Origin: Strix aluco | Taxonomy: Eukaryota > Chordata > Aves > Strigiformes > Strigidae | NCBI RefSeq assembly: GCF_031877795.1 | Contig: NC_133970.1 | Span: 47,684,828-47,748,827, forward strand | Length of the DNA stretch: 64,000 nt | Direction of reading: 5' to 3' | Shown: piece by piece, positions 21,995-32,398 of the stretch | How the letters are laid out: each line of letters starts with the position of its first letter | Numbering within the stretch: the first letter of the stretch is position 1 | Notes under the pieces: model-generated | The model's database searches: none | Told to the model about the DNA's origin: nothing | What the model saw: the letters and a program-made list of their open reading frames with translations, nothing else | Made by a program: the position numbers and the translations under genes

Positions 21995-23481
21995 TTCAGT
22001 CCTTTGACCTACAGGTGAATCATGGCTCTCAAACCATCTCTATGGTTAGTGACATTAGTTTTCGTTCATCAGTTGATGATGTTTTCTCAGGCATGTCCTG
22101 ATCCAATATCAGGGAGGGTTCTTAAACGATCTCAGTAGTGATCTTAAGACACAAACGAGGTTAGATACCATGCAACCTTGTAAACCCTATTTCCTATAAC
22201 AAGCAATAATAGCGATAGGACAGAGGGAAGAAGAAAGAAAAAGTCAGAATACCTAAGCGAGCAAACGGAAGAGATGCAGCAAAATCAGTTACCACCATGA
22301 ATCCAGTGACGTCCTGTTGGTTCGGTCTCTCCTGAAATCCCAGCTCTGAGCCTTGAGAGACGAGTACGCAGTCTTTTTATTGTCCAAGTCCCCAATATTT
22401 CCAAAGAGTCCGCCCATTTCCATGGAGCTCATTGTCATATGTGTCGCCCCGTGTTCCTCCAGGTGCTCATGTCTTCTCCACCTGGTTCATGCGCAAGTGC
22501 AGCTTGGCAGGCACTGCCAAGGATGATGTTGTCCTGGCTTCAGGCGGATATGGTGGTTTCTTCGGGGACAATTCATCTCCTTCAGAGCGTACTCCTTCAC
22601 GGGACAGGATGTTGAGGCCAGGTAGTGGTAGTGGTGCAGCATCAATGTCGAGGCAATACAGTCTCTCACACTGCCCCATGGCTTGACATTGCTGTCCTCG
22701 TGGTGGCACAAAGGATAGAGATATAAAGAGAGAGAGAAAGAAAGGATAGAAATAGCGTGCAACATGACAACTAACGATATTTCTGACTAACATATAACTA
22801 ATAACATCTTTAACAGATATATAAATTTTCCGTTAATAAACATGTAACTAACAATATCTTTAACAAATACAAATATCTTCAGTTAACAAGCATATAGATA
22901 ACAACATCTCTAACAAACATGTCATGCTTAAAATTAACTAACTTTACAAAACCAAAACATTCTATAAACCGATTTTAAGGTTGCAAGGAATCAGTAGAAG
23001 AACACAACGGCAGTTTACATGATTGACATTCACAGGGACAAAAAAGATGTATTATAAGAACTAATAAGAAAATTATTATCAAGGCTAAGGTTATAAAGTG
23101 AATTGAAATTATTAACATATTATCCATTATTTTTCCGCGGTTCTGGTAACATACCACTGAGTGTTGGCGGCCCTGGCAGTCCACGCAGTCTGTTGCCCTG
23201 CTCTGCCGAAGTTGGGGTCAGCATACGCAGCAGGAAAATCGCTTTCCACGCCCCTTTATCCTAAAGCACATGTGTCATCTGGGCCTAGAAACTTCTATCC
23301 CAGATTTAAACAAAGGTAAATGAGCAATAACACTACAAATAACAAATAAAACAATATTAACACTGACAATGGTTAACAACATCCTAACCAAACATATAAT
23401 AAAGGTAACAGTGACAATAACAATGTCAATTAACAATATTTTAACCAAACATATTTAATCAAAATGTGTCCTAGGTTGGGA
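21995..23481 (-). other. Family X 3' non-coding region with repeats
   Basis: Between the Cys-rich ORF and the 3' LTR. It holds three imperfect AT-rich units of about 55-60 bp (22780-22930, AACTAAC/ACATCTTTAACA) and one arm of a diverged ~95-bp duplication (23220-23315; other arm 23640-23760). The same layout is seen in the plus copy (59790-61198). No long conserved frame; no clear polypurine tract precedes the LTR. Confidence 0.6.
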
Positions 23482-23886
23482 CTAAGGATGTGCTCCCGGT
23501 CCTTGGGGACTGGGGGGAGAAGGTGGTTGTCTGCATGAACAAGTACAATTACAGGATGTTTTACATGGACACTTATAAGACCAACACATACATATCACAA
23601 GGGAAAATATTCTGGTTGTTGTTGTCAATTGTGGAGCTGAAGATGGTCTGGCTGCTGGAGCTGGGGTCTGCCTTTGCATCAGGAAAATGAATTTCCATGC
23701 TCCCAGCCCAGAGTGCATGTGTGGTTTGGGTCTTGGTATTTCCATCTTGCCTTCATGGGCCCAGTAATGACATTTTAAAGCCCAGGCCCCATTAGCAAAG
23801 GGACCTTCCCCTGATTTGGTGTCTGTTGTTTGCTCATAATACTGGTAACAGAATGACTTAAACCCACAAATTCGTTTTCCTCCCAT
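23482..23886 (-). CDS. Family X post-integrase Cys-rich membrane ORF
   Basis: 134 codons, no recognised family. The N-terminal part is polar with KSFCYQYYEQ; the C-terminal part has a short hydrophobic stretch (IFSLVICMCW), a Cys cluster (CPCKTSCNCTCSC) and a Pro-rich end. The plus-strand provirus carries the same ORF (59326-59786) with a longer hydrophobic segment, though with a stop in its middle. Placed after integrase, it could be a relic of an envelope-like or accessory membrane protein; ERVL elements usually lack env. Function is not claimed. Confidence 0.5.
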   Translation of the reverse strand: MGGKRICGFKSFCYQYYEQTTDTKSGEGPFANGAWALKCHYWAHEGKMEIPRPKPHMHSGLGAWKFIFLMQRQTPAPAARPSSAPQLTTTTRIFSLVICMCWSYKCPCKTSCNCTCSCRQPPSPPSPQGPGAHP

Positions 23887-24147
23887 TCTTGGTTAACACT
23901 TAGGAAGTCGGAGCTTCCCACAGAACCAAGGGAGAGGGGAACAGTCACCCAAAGCAATTTTTGCAATGATAGACAACACATCCTAGAAATATTAATAAGA
24001 CAGTGAATATCAACACTATACAAAAAATTAAATTTACATAAAGATCCCCCATCGTGACTCAGGATATCTTTCTCCAGGGGTTTTACCTGCAAGACAAAGG
24101 AAAGAAAAGCTTCTCGGTTCATTTTGAGAACCGCAAGTGGGTTATAA

Positions 24148-24354
24148 TTAGAAAGATGGGATAATCCACCTTGTATTAATTTTGTGCTCCTTTCCATGAG
24201 CATCTTTGGCTTTCCAGGTGTACTTGTTTATTGGGGTATCCAATACCAATGGTACTGCTCCCACCATGGGGAGTTCGACTAAGACAGGTTGTCCTGGCAA
24301 AGGAGATGGATTTCTGGGGTGGTCAGGGCCATGTGGGGCTGGCTTGATGCCCAC
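24148..24354 (-). pseudogene. pol: Family X integrase C-terminal fragment
   Basis: About 60 residues: HPRNPSPLPGQPVLVEL, PLVLDTPINKYTWKAKDA and TRWIIPSF. This resembles the C-terminal DNA-binding part of retroviral integrase. It follows RT directly because RNase H and the zinc-finger and DDE core of integrase are deleted. The plus copy has the same segment at 58860-59068 with a different left breakpoint. Confidence 0.65.
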
Positions 24355-24793
24355 AATGCCACTGAATTCCCAGAAACTTCACTGTCTGGGACGGTCCTTG
24401 GATTTTTGCAGAGTTAATTTCCCAACCCTTCTGTTTCATATGATCTACCACTAATTCAAGAACTTGTTGTATTTCCTCCTCATCATTTCCTTGAATCAAA
24501 ATATCATCTATATAGTGGCTTAATTGTGTGTGAGGAGGCAGCTGTATTTTATCTAAGTGTTCAGCTACAATTCTATAACAGATAGTGGGGCTCTGCAGCC
24601 ACCCTTGAGAAAGCAAATGCTTTTCTGCAATTGGGATAGTAAAAATAAAAAATAAAAATGCACTAGTTAAATTTATTACAGCGTACCAAGTTCCTGGATG
24701 TTTCTGAACTTCTTTTATTAAAGTGACAGTGTCTGGCACAGCTGCTGCAAGCGGTGCAGTATGTTTGTTTAGTTCTCTAAAATCCACTGTCAT
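24323..24793 (-). pseudogene. pol: Family X reverse transcriptase, internally deleted
   Basis: Begins MTVDFRELNKHTAPL, has the first catalytic Asp region degraded (VINLTSAF), lacks about 20 residues including the LPQ of LPQGW that the plus copy keeps, retains YIDD in SHYIDDILIQG, and ends in the thumb at FLGIQW where a deletion joins the integrase tail. Upstream in another frame (24807-25300) lie the protease and the N-terminus of RT. Confidence 0.88.
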
Positions 24794-24806
24794 TCTCTAG
24801 GATCCA

Positions 24807-25300
24807 TCACTTTTCTTGACAGGCCACACCGGACTGCCACCTCAAAACTTCTACATCTAATAAATTTCTAATTGTCTGTGATATCTCTTCATGTCCTCCC
24901 AGAATTCTATATTGCCTTATTGTAACTAACTTAGTTGCAGCCAGGATCTGCTCAGGAGGCATTTTTTTTACTTTGCTGACCGTAACAGGTCTGGTACTAA
25001 TACAGGGTTTAACTCCAAATTGATACTGACTATCAGAAAGATTTAAAGTTAGTCTTTTTAGAATGTCTATAATGATTTTATATTCAGGAATGGGGACAAT
25101 CGTGACTGAATATAATAATTTTTGGAGGTTTCCTGTTTTCATTTCCATTTGTGTTTGTACAGTTTTAATTTATTTTCCTCCCAAACCTGTAATAATTACA
25201 GGTTGTCTTTTAAATTTCCTGGGATTCCCATATATTAAGGAGGCCTCTGCTCCAGCCTCAATTAGGGTATTTACAGTTTGTGGGGACCGGTTGTTCTAAA
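24807..25300 (-). pseudogene. Family X protease and RT N-terminus
   Basis: Reads TLIEAGAEASLIYG near 25265, the place of the protease active site, but with Glu-Ala-Gly where the plus copy has Asp-Thr-Gly, so the catalytic Asp is lost. An in-frame stop follows. Then VPIPEYKIIIDILKR, KPCISTRPVTV and ILGGHEEISQTIRNLL lead into RT. Compare 57600-58107. Confidence 0.75.
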
Positions 25301-25411
25301 TAAAAAACAAACAAATAACAACAAAAGGAAAAAAAAACACAAAAGAACTTTAAGTTCTACATGGGGCCATCGGTCCTTCTGCACCCACTGCCCTGGAACT
25401 TGGCCATTAAT

Positions 25412-26749
25412 TCATATGTGCTGATTATAATATTGATTCACCTCACTTGCCTCCTGCAAAGGGTACAAGTCAGAAAATGCTGCCCAATCCTCTTTCACCC
25501 CCGGAACCGGTGATCCACTCACGGGGGGCCCTCCGTGGGCAGATGGAGGGTCCCGTTGAGGTTCGAGAAGGGGTGCCATAGGCTGAGTTGTCCCTGGATT
25601 CTTAGTTTTAGCACTCTGCACTCTCTTGCTAGGTTTATTCAGCCCTCTCTGTGTATATATTCGCCACGGCTCGTTAGTTGGAACACCATAAATTTTTTCA
25701 TGAGACATGCTGTCTTTTAACAAAGCCGTAAACATTTCCTTACGAGAAATCCTGTTTTCACTGCCTTTAGGGCTGTCTCGAGTATCTCGATTCCCTGCAC
25801 TCCCTCGGGGGCCCCACTCTTCAAGGTCACGTAACTGTTGCACTTTTTCTATTACTTCATCGAGGGGATCCCCCATTTCGTTAATGCAAAGGGGCATAAT
25901 TACATTTTTATATGCCAGTGGAACGGTTTGAATCACTCTGTTTCTCATAGTGACCGACAAAGGATGCCACATCATAAAGTCAGCGTCTCCTACAAAAATA
26001 GCTGCTTTCATCCCTTCCTCTTTCATTCGCTGTATACAATCTCGCAAAGTATACCACTGACGGTCAGATGCCAGCCAATCATTCTCTGTAGGATATTTGG
26101 TATTACATCCCAGAGCAGCCGGTGTTAACAAATTAATATCCTGAGTGTTGTTTTGAAATGCATCCTGCACAAAAGAATCTGAACTTAAAATCAAAAACCT
26201 TTTAGAATCTCCTGCGTCTAGGGTTACCCCTGCCACTCCCTGATCCTGCAAATGCACCATCCAAGAGAGCAAGGATTCCCCCGGTCTCTGCTTAAATCTT
26301 CCAATTATATCATTTACTTCATACTGTGTATAATCCTCTATCATATCCTTCCTCACAGCTTGCCCACTATTAGGATCTCTACCAGGATCCCACTGCACAC
26401 CCGCTTCTGCAATCACCGCATGCCTTTTCTTACACTTTCTCCTTTTCCTATACTCATATTGTGCTACTCTCACCGCAGCTTTCTCCACCACTGTCTGATA
26501 AGTATCCGGCTTATCAGTAAACACCTTATTCTGGCATTGCAACATCACTATTTGACTCTGCAAATCACACATCTGTCGCTCCATCTGGGAGCGCTCTAAC
26601 AACAGCCTCTCTTTACTCTGGTGTTGTTTTCTACATGCAGTTAACGAAATCCACCCTCGTTTACTTGAATTTGTAGTTTCTTTTCCTTTTTCAATAGGTA
26701 CCTTTTCATACAATTTAAAACATCCAATGGTTACTTTAAATAATGGCAT
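25412..26749 (-). CDS. gag: Family X gag, open but internally deleted
   Basis: 446 codons starting MPLFK, only 9 bases after the primer-binding site. A coiled-coil-like region (ERLLLERSQMERQMCDLQS) is followed by a capsid-like domain with DIIGRFKQRPGESLLSWMV, DRQWYTLRDCI and WHPLSVTMRNRV. The C-terminal part is Pro-rich, and no CCHC zinc finger was seen. Compared with the plus copy it lacks about 45 residues after MPLFK. The overall form fits ERVL Gag. The frame ends at about the protease start. Confidence 0.82.
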   Translation of the reverse strand: MPLFKVTIGCFKLYEKVPIEKGKETTNSSKRGWISLTACRKQHQSKERLLLERSQMERQMCDLQSQIVMLQCQNKVFTDKPDTYQTVVEKAAVRVAQYEYRKRRKCKKRHAVIAEAGVQWDPGRDPNSGQAVRKDMIEDYTQYEVNDIIGRFKQRPGESLLSWMVHLQDQGVAGVTLDAGDSKRFLILSSDSFVQDAFQNNTQDINLLTPAALGCNTKYPTENDWLASDRQWYTLRDCIQRMKEEGMKAAIFVGDADFMMWHPLSVTMRNRVIQTVPLAYKNVIMPLCINEMGDPLDEVIEKVQQLRDLEEWGPRGSAGNRDTRDSPKGSENRISRKEMFTALLKDSMSHEKIYGVPTNEPWRIYTQRGLNKPSKRVQSAKTKNPGTTQPMAPLLEPQRDPPSAHGGPPVSGSPVPGVKEDWAAFSDLYPLQEASEVNQYYNQHI

Positions 26750-26758
26750 TTTTGTCGG

Positions 26759-26776
26759 ATCCCACTTCTGACACCA
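26759..26776 (-). other. Primer-binding site, tRNA-Leu type (family X)
   Basis: TGGTGTCAGAAGTGGGAT on the minus strand, five bases after the LTR. Matches the tRNA-Leu-type site that names ERVL elements. The plus copy has the same site with one change at 56266-56283. Confidence 0.85.
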
Positions 26777-26781
26777 ATTTA

Positions 26782-27654
26782 TGTTTTGCTGATCAGGGAT
26801 ATTAATTAAATTCAGACACCAGAGTGAAAAGAGCAGGCATATTTTACTAGAAATAACTAAATAATATAACAGAATAATACAGAAAACATACAGTAAGAAA
26901 AGACAGAATAGTGCACTTAAACAAATAGGAAAATACAGGGTAATGCATCAAATCATTACTACCTGAGAGAGAGAGAGAATAGTGATTAAGAAAGATCCAT
27001 CACCACTTGCATACGTTACCATCATCCAGACCCGCAGACGCTGGGCAGCCCCGGTTACAGCGAGGATTTGCAGAGCCTGTCCCGGCAAGTGGGAAATCCT
27101 ACGCGGTGCGTCCACCCGTAGGTGAGGCTTCCAAAGTCGCTGTGAGCGGGTCCAGCCTTATATACCTGAAATCAGTAAGCCAGAATAGCTGGCACCTTTG
27201 TTTTAAGCGGAAATATCTGGAGTCAGTCTCACGTTAGATTTTCCCAGAGCCTGGCCGAGGCTCAGGGAAAAAACTAAGGGAGTTTTCCCAGCTTATCTAG
27301 GTGATTTATGAGCAAGGTCACACACCAGGTCACAGGGCCAGACAATTGTCTTTGTGGCCCTGTTATTGTGGTCTTGTTACCTTGTTTACACACACAAAGA
27401 AGGATACATGTTTTATGATGTTTAAGCTACATTTTCTATACATATCTCACTAATGACTACATACTGAGTTAGCAATTTCGGTTCAAGACCTATTGTTCAG
27501 GTTTCAATATTCCCACCTTTTACATCCGGACAGGTGGTTTGTTATAATTCTAGTACAATACCTATTGATACAATGCTTGTCAATTATAAAACATACAGGA
27601 TTCATCTATAGGTCAACTCTGGCTTGGGCTTATTGTCCAAGCCTTAGCACTTCA
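26782..27654 (-). repeat. 5' LTR of minus family X provirus
   Basis: 873 bp, minus-oriented TGAAGTGCTAAGG...GCAAAACA, with a TATATAAGG box near 27163. The R/U5 part is more similar to the solo LTR at 17022 than to its own partner LTR. Confidence 0.92.
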
Positions 27655-27659
27655 GATAT

Positions 27660-29368
27660 AAATCACCAAACATCTCTGATATAGAGCCTTTAGTAGGCTA
27701 TGAGCACTGGCCTGAATAGATTTTCATTTGAGTGAACATCCTACAGTTTGCTGCTGATCTCTCATAACTGACTGCTGCATTAATATAATCCAGTTTTAGA
27801 AATTCCTTAAAATAGCTGACTTCATCCAATTTTCTTTTTTGAGAACTAATCCCTTCAACCCACAGCTAATCCCATCTATATAAAGTTCAAGCTTTTCAGG
27901 GCATGGATGCTTGCTTTCTTTGTGTAATGCAGAGGCTGGCTGGGCTTTAAGAGCTCATTGTAACACAGATATGCAACAACTGGTATAGTCTAGCAGCCAA
28001 CAACAGCAATATGAAATTTAGCTTTAAGTGCCAAGACTGAGAATTTTAGATAGTGACAAATGCTTGTTTTCATCCATAGTGAAATCAGGAAAGCTGCCTA
28101 ATGTCTCTAAAGAAATCACCACAGGCCATCCACAGCCTGCAGCCTGCCAGTGTCATTGGAAAATTGCAAAAGATGTTTTACACTCAGCCAGACATTCCTC
28201 ACCTGGTCTGACACTTTCTGCATCAGACAGTCTCTGACCATGGCAGATGGTATGAGAGCATGAAAGGAGCCCTTCTTCCCCATCACATCCCGAACTGGCA
28301 CTAGAGTCCTGCTGCTCTTGCCTTCAGCAGGGGGAGGTGCCTGTGCCATGCAGCAGCCCTTGCCCTTGCTCTAGCACTCTGATTTCCTCTATGGAGCTTG
28401 ATGGTCATTTATCTCTGCTTGCTCTTCTGTATACTCTTCACTTGCTGCACTGAATTTGACTGTAGAAAACAAAGTAAATTTTAGTAGTACCCTTGACACA
28501 TGCAGGATCTTTGCAACTGGAAGGGAATAGGGCCAGTAAAGAGATCTAGGACTAAACACCTTCACTCTCTACTCATCACAATTTGGCAGAGAGGCATCAA
28601 AGCTCTCATGACAAGTGGGAGTGAGCTCTGAACTGCAGGGCAGACTGAAGTAGCACCTACCCCTACAATGTGCTCAGCCAGCCCCTGCTGCTTTGCGAAT
28701 ACAGGGACCAGCTCTACAGCCACCGTTCTGCACTTGGCAGGTGCTCTGGATGCAGTTTAAAATATCAAGAGGATGAGGTATAAGGAAGTACTATATAATT
28801 CCAGAAAATATTTTGGTTTATTGACAGAAGCTTGCCAAGTTTAATGGAAATCCAGCATCCATCTTGGTAGAGCAGACACAGATGCACAATGAGTGAGGCA
28901 GTTTTCACATAATTTGCAGTACTTGTTTAGGCAGTAACTTCCACACTCTGCAGTGAGTCAGCACAAAACAGAACAAGAACATTCTGGTTTTATTTTTCTA
29001 TAGCATAAAAGTCTCCCTTCCAATGACTGTCCAGTTCTATGCCCACCTTTCTGCAAATGCATGATCCCCACTTCCTTTTGCATAGGCAACTATAATCACC
29101 TATGAAGGTAGCACTCTTTTATTAGTGTTTTGCCCCAGTATTTATATTTCCCTGCTCAAAACACACATGGGTACAGTCAGGTAGGACCAGCACCAAACCC
29201 CTCTACTAGTCCTAGTTTTCAAATCCTAGTGACTCAGCATGGTTTACAGGGGGATCAGCTCTAACCAGGGGAAAGAAACAGTTTGCTGTTCTACTCCATC
29301 TTATAAATAAGTATAAATACCTTTAACACTTCCCACAGCTTGGACAGAAGATATAAAACATAGCAATG
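27660..29368. other. No gene recognised
   Basis: Intron-like sequence within the EGFLAM relic. A splice-acceptor-like site on the minus strand near 28455-28475 precedes a short open stretch, but it matches no EGFLAM exon. Confidence 0.45.
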
Positions 29369-29916
29369 TGTCACATCCCACTCAGATGAGGGAGACAAGT
29401 GACTTAGATTCGTAAATCCCCAACGGAGTGGACAACGGTGAGACAAGTCTCAAAGTCCAGACATTTATTAACTTCCCCCAATGTACTAATTGGATACACA
29501 ATAATTGGCTAGGTATATAACGAGTTACGGCAAGCAATACAGTATGCCTTGCATTACTTAATGGTAGTGAGGGAAAAGGGGAAAAAGCAAAGGAGGGAGA
29601 TAGAGAGATAGAACAGAGAAATAGAGATCACTGGTCCGGGTTCCTGCCTTGGTCCCGTCTGAGTTCATCAGGGATGCATCTGTCTTCACTTCTTCATGTC
29701 TTCTTTTTCCTTTCTCTATTTCACTCCTCGCCCCCCCTCAATTTATACCCACTTTCCTTGGGTCCCTCCCCTAAATCGACCCACATACCTTCGTATCCCA
29801 TGTATGGGGAGGGGTAAGGTGTTTCATGGGATGATGTAATTAGCATGATCATGTTAGCCTTCATTAGCATATTGAGGGGTGTTAACTTTAATATGCATTT
29901 TGTGGATAATGAAGCA
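29369..29916 (-). repeat. Solo LTR (family E), minus orientation
   Basis: Starts TGTCACATCCC and ends GATAATGAAGCA (plus reading); read on the minus strand it has TATAAAT and AATAAA. Inverted relative to the copy at 30741-31278. No target duplication identified. Confidence 0.75.
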
Positions 29917-30740
29917 AAGGTCATTCACTGGACAGATGGCCCTTGAAATTTGGCCAGGTGCCCCAGAGCAGAGCCGTCCTGTCTCCACAGGGCTCCCTCC
30001 TCCAGCCCATCCTGTGCCATCCCAGCATCCTTGTCAGCTCCACACTCCACACTATCCACCCCATGACTATAGTTTCGCTACTTGCATGTTTTTGAGGCAT
30101 TCCTTGGCTCGGAGGGCCTTCACTAGCCTCCAACCCTGTTTCTCTCAGGCCCTGTTTTGGGGAGTTACAAGTCATCTCTCACATCAGAAGAAACCCTATT
30201 GAATCCTTGGCCAATGATCCATTACAGTAACAATCAATATCTCACACATTTCATACAAGTATTATTTAAGTTGAGTTTTTGTAAGCAGCATGTATAATTT
30301 TGGAGAATGAGGCTCAGTCCCTCAACAAGCACTTTGTTTTTTCAGGGTGTGGGGTTACAGCAGCCCACCAGCAAGCAGGATGAAGACTACACCTTCAGCC
30401 TCTCACATATCCTCCAAGTGCCACTAACCAAAACACTGTTCTGAAGTAGAAGTGGATACACACATGCATCCTGCCTTAGCTGTGTCCACACCCTACTGAA
30501 GAAACACAGGCAATGATTATTTTGCGAAATCTCCTTCAGGTTCATCAGGGCTGTCCTGGACTGAGGTTCAGGAGGTGGGACCTCCATCCTCTCTGCACAT
30601 CCATCATCAAAAACTTGGATTTTTGGTGGCAGCCGAGGCTGCACAAGTTCAGGGGGTTGAAAGGCACCTGAACAGCAACCACGAGCAGCATGACTCGTGC
30701 TTTTGGACACTCTTAAATTCCTGGAATTATCATTCCTTAA
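29917..30740. other. Spacer between inverted family E LTRs; no gene recognised
   Basis: 820 bp with no coding similarity. Short frames on both strands carry no domain. Confidence 0.5.
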
Positions 30741-31278
30741 TGCTTCATTATCCACAAAATGCATATTAAAGTTAACACCCCTCAATATGCTAACGAAGAC
30801 TAACAAGATCATGCTAATTACATCATCCCATGAAACACCTTACCCCTCCCCGTACATGGGATACGTAGGTGTGTGGGTCGACCTAGGGGACGGACCCAAG
30901 GAAAGTGGGTATAAATCAAGGGGGGGGAAAGAAAGGGGGGGGCCCTGGAGAGTGCAGTGAAGCGAAGAAGATGGATGCCTCCTGGAACCCTCACTGGCGG
31001 GATCAGCGCAGAAACCCAGACCGGTGATCTCTATTCCTCTATTGCCTCTATCTCCCTCCTTTCCTTTTTCCCCTTTTTTCTTCACTACCGTTAAGAAATA
31101 CATTGCTTACCACAACTCATTATATACTTAGCCAATTATCGTGTGTTCAATTAGTACATTGTGGGTAGTTAATAAATAATAAATGTTTGGACTTTGAGAC
31201 TTGTCTCACCGTTGTCCGCTCCATTGGGGATTTGCGAATCTGAGTCACTTCTCTCCCTCATCTGAGCGGGACGTGACA
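30741..31278 (+). repeat. Solo LTR (family E), plus orientation
   Basis: TGCTTCATTATCC...GGGACGTGACA, with GGGTATAAATC near 30907 and AATAAATAATAAA near 31173. About 10% different from the inverted copy by eye. No primer-binding site or target duplication at the edges. Confidence 0.78.
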
Positions 31279-32217
31279 GCTGCCCTGCAGCTCTGCCAAG
31301 CAGAGACCGCCTCTTCCATCGGCATGCAGGCTCTCGGGGAATTCAAAAGATTCACCCCCCTCGTAACCCACCGCACAGGATGAGACACACAGTAACATAA
31401 ACGAAGGGGTTTCTTGCATAGTTTTTTAATAAAATGTTTTTGTTCTAAGATATTGCCTTTTGTTCATCATGATTTAACCAAAACCACTACTTTTTGTTTT
31501 GAAGTTTGTGCCTGTGAGAAATTAAAGAGTGGGTGAAGACAATAATGTCACTCTGCTCTTTTGAACTTAGTTCACTATTACATTACAAAATGTTCCCTTA
31601 GGAATTTTTCAAGATAAAGCCTGACAGAAGGGAAACATCTCTATATAGTGGAATATCTCAAAGTGCATTTTATAAACATTTTTCATGCAAGTGTCACATC
31701 CTGGAAAAACACATATCTGGGCAGGTTTTCCTCCTTGGTGGAATCCTGCCATATCAAGGCATCAGAGTAGTCATTGTCTAAAAAGAACTGGACCTTTCCA
31801 TATATGAGAAGGGTGTTTGTTGTTAGCACTAGAGAGGATAAAATTACAAGGGTTATCAATCCTCATGCTTCAGGACGTAACATAATCACCAGCTGGAGGA
31901 CGTTGTCAGGAATTCCTCCTTTGTATAGCACTGCATAATTAGGGAGGTATATGAAGTGTTCAATGTTGGCCACCATGAGCAACCAGATACCAGGCTGCTA
32001 TCTATGGATCATAGGTCTGTGCTGGGATAACAGTTATGATGTTCTTAAATAACAAAATGAATTCTTCCCTGGGTATGTGGAATGTGCACAGATGCAAAGG
32101 AAGCTCTGACCTCCAGGGTTTCTAGTTCAAGGAATGTGTACAACAGCAATTGTAGGTGCTAAATCTTATTTTTGTGATCGACTACAGCTCTCTGGATTGA
32201 AATGCAGCCATCGTTAC
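31279..32217. other. No gene recognised
   Basis: Intron-like sequence downstream of the EGF exon of the EGFLAM relic. A minus-strand stretch near 31900-32000 reads HFIYLPNYAVLYKGGIP but matches nothing I know. Confidence 0.45.
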
Positions 32218-32398
32218 CTTTTTGTCAATGTTGCCCATTGAAGCCCAGGGGACAGTCACATTCGTAGCTGTCCTTATTGGGAACACAGGTGTCTCCATTT
32301 GCACATGGTGAGCTCACGCAGGGGTGGTCAGCATTTGCTAGGTTGACTCCAAAAGTCAAATTGTGTTTCACATCGATTGTCTGGTCATTCAAGATAAT
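32218..32398 (-). pseudogene. EGFLAM: EGFLAM EGF-like exon with Cys-to-stop change
   Basis: 181-base minus-strand exon with an acceptor after a long T tract (TTTTAACACATAG, exon from 32398) and donor GTAACG from 32217. It reads [19 protein letters not shown] (end of the second laminin-G domain) and then an EGF-like module [14 protein letters not shown] and [13 protein letters not shown]. The next codon should be the sixth EGF cysteine but is TGA (32225-32227). This is the laminin-G/EGF junction of pikachurin; one nonsense change breaks it. Exon identity is from recalled family sequence. Confidence 0.88.

Larger units (their letters stand above)
21121..27654 (-). mobile_element. ERVL-like provirus, family X, minus strand
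   Basis: 6534 bp with two LTRs and a perfect 5-bp target duplication GATAT (21116-21120, 27655-27659). Order on the minus strand: LTR, tRNA-Leu-type PBS, gag, protease, RT, integrase C-terminus, a Cys-rich membrane ORF, about 1.5 kb of AT-rich 3' sequence, LTR. Leu primer, 5-bp duplication and gag type point to class III (ERVL). RNase H and most of integrase are deleted, the protease Asp is lost, and RT has an internal deletion. A related plus-strand copy lies at 55256-62669. Confidence 0.93.

Noticed and set aside
28440-28480. Splice-acceptor-like site on the minus strand
   Set aside because: The following open stretch matches no EGFLAM exon and has no donor in frame.
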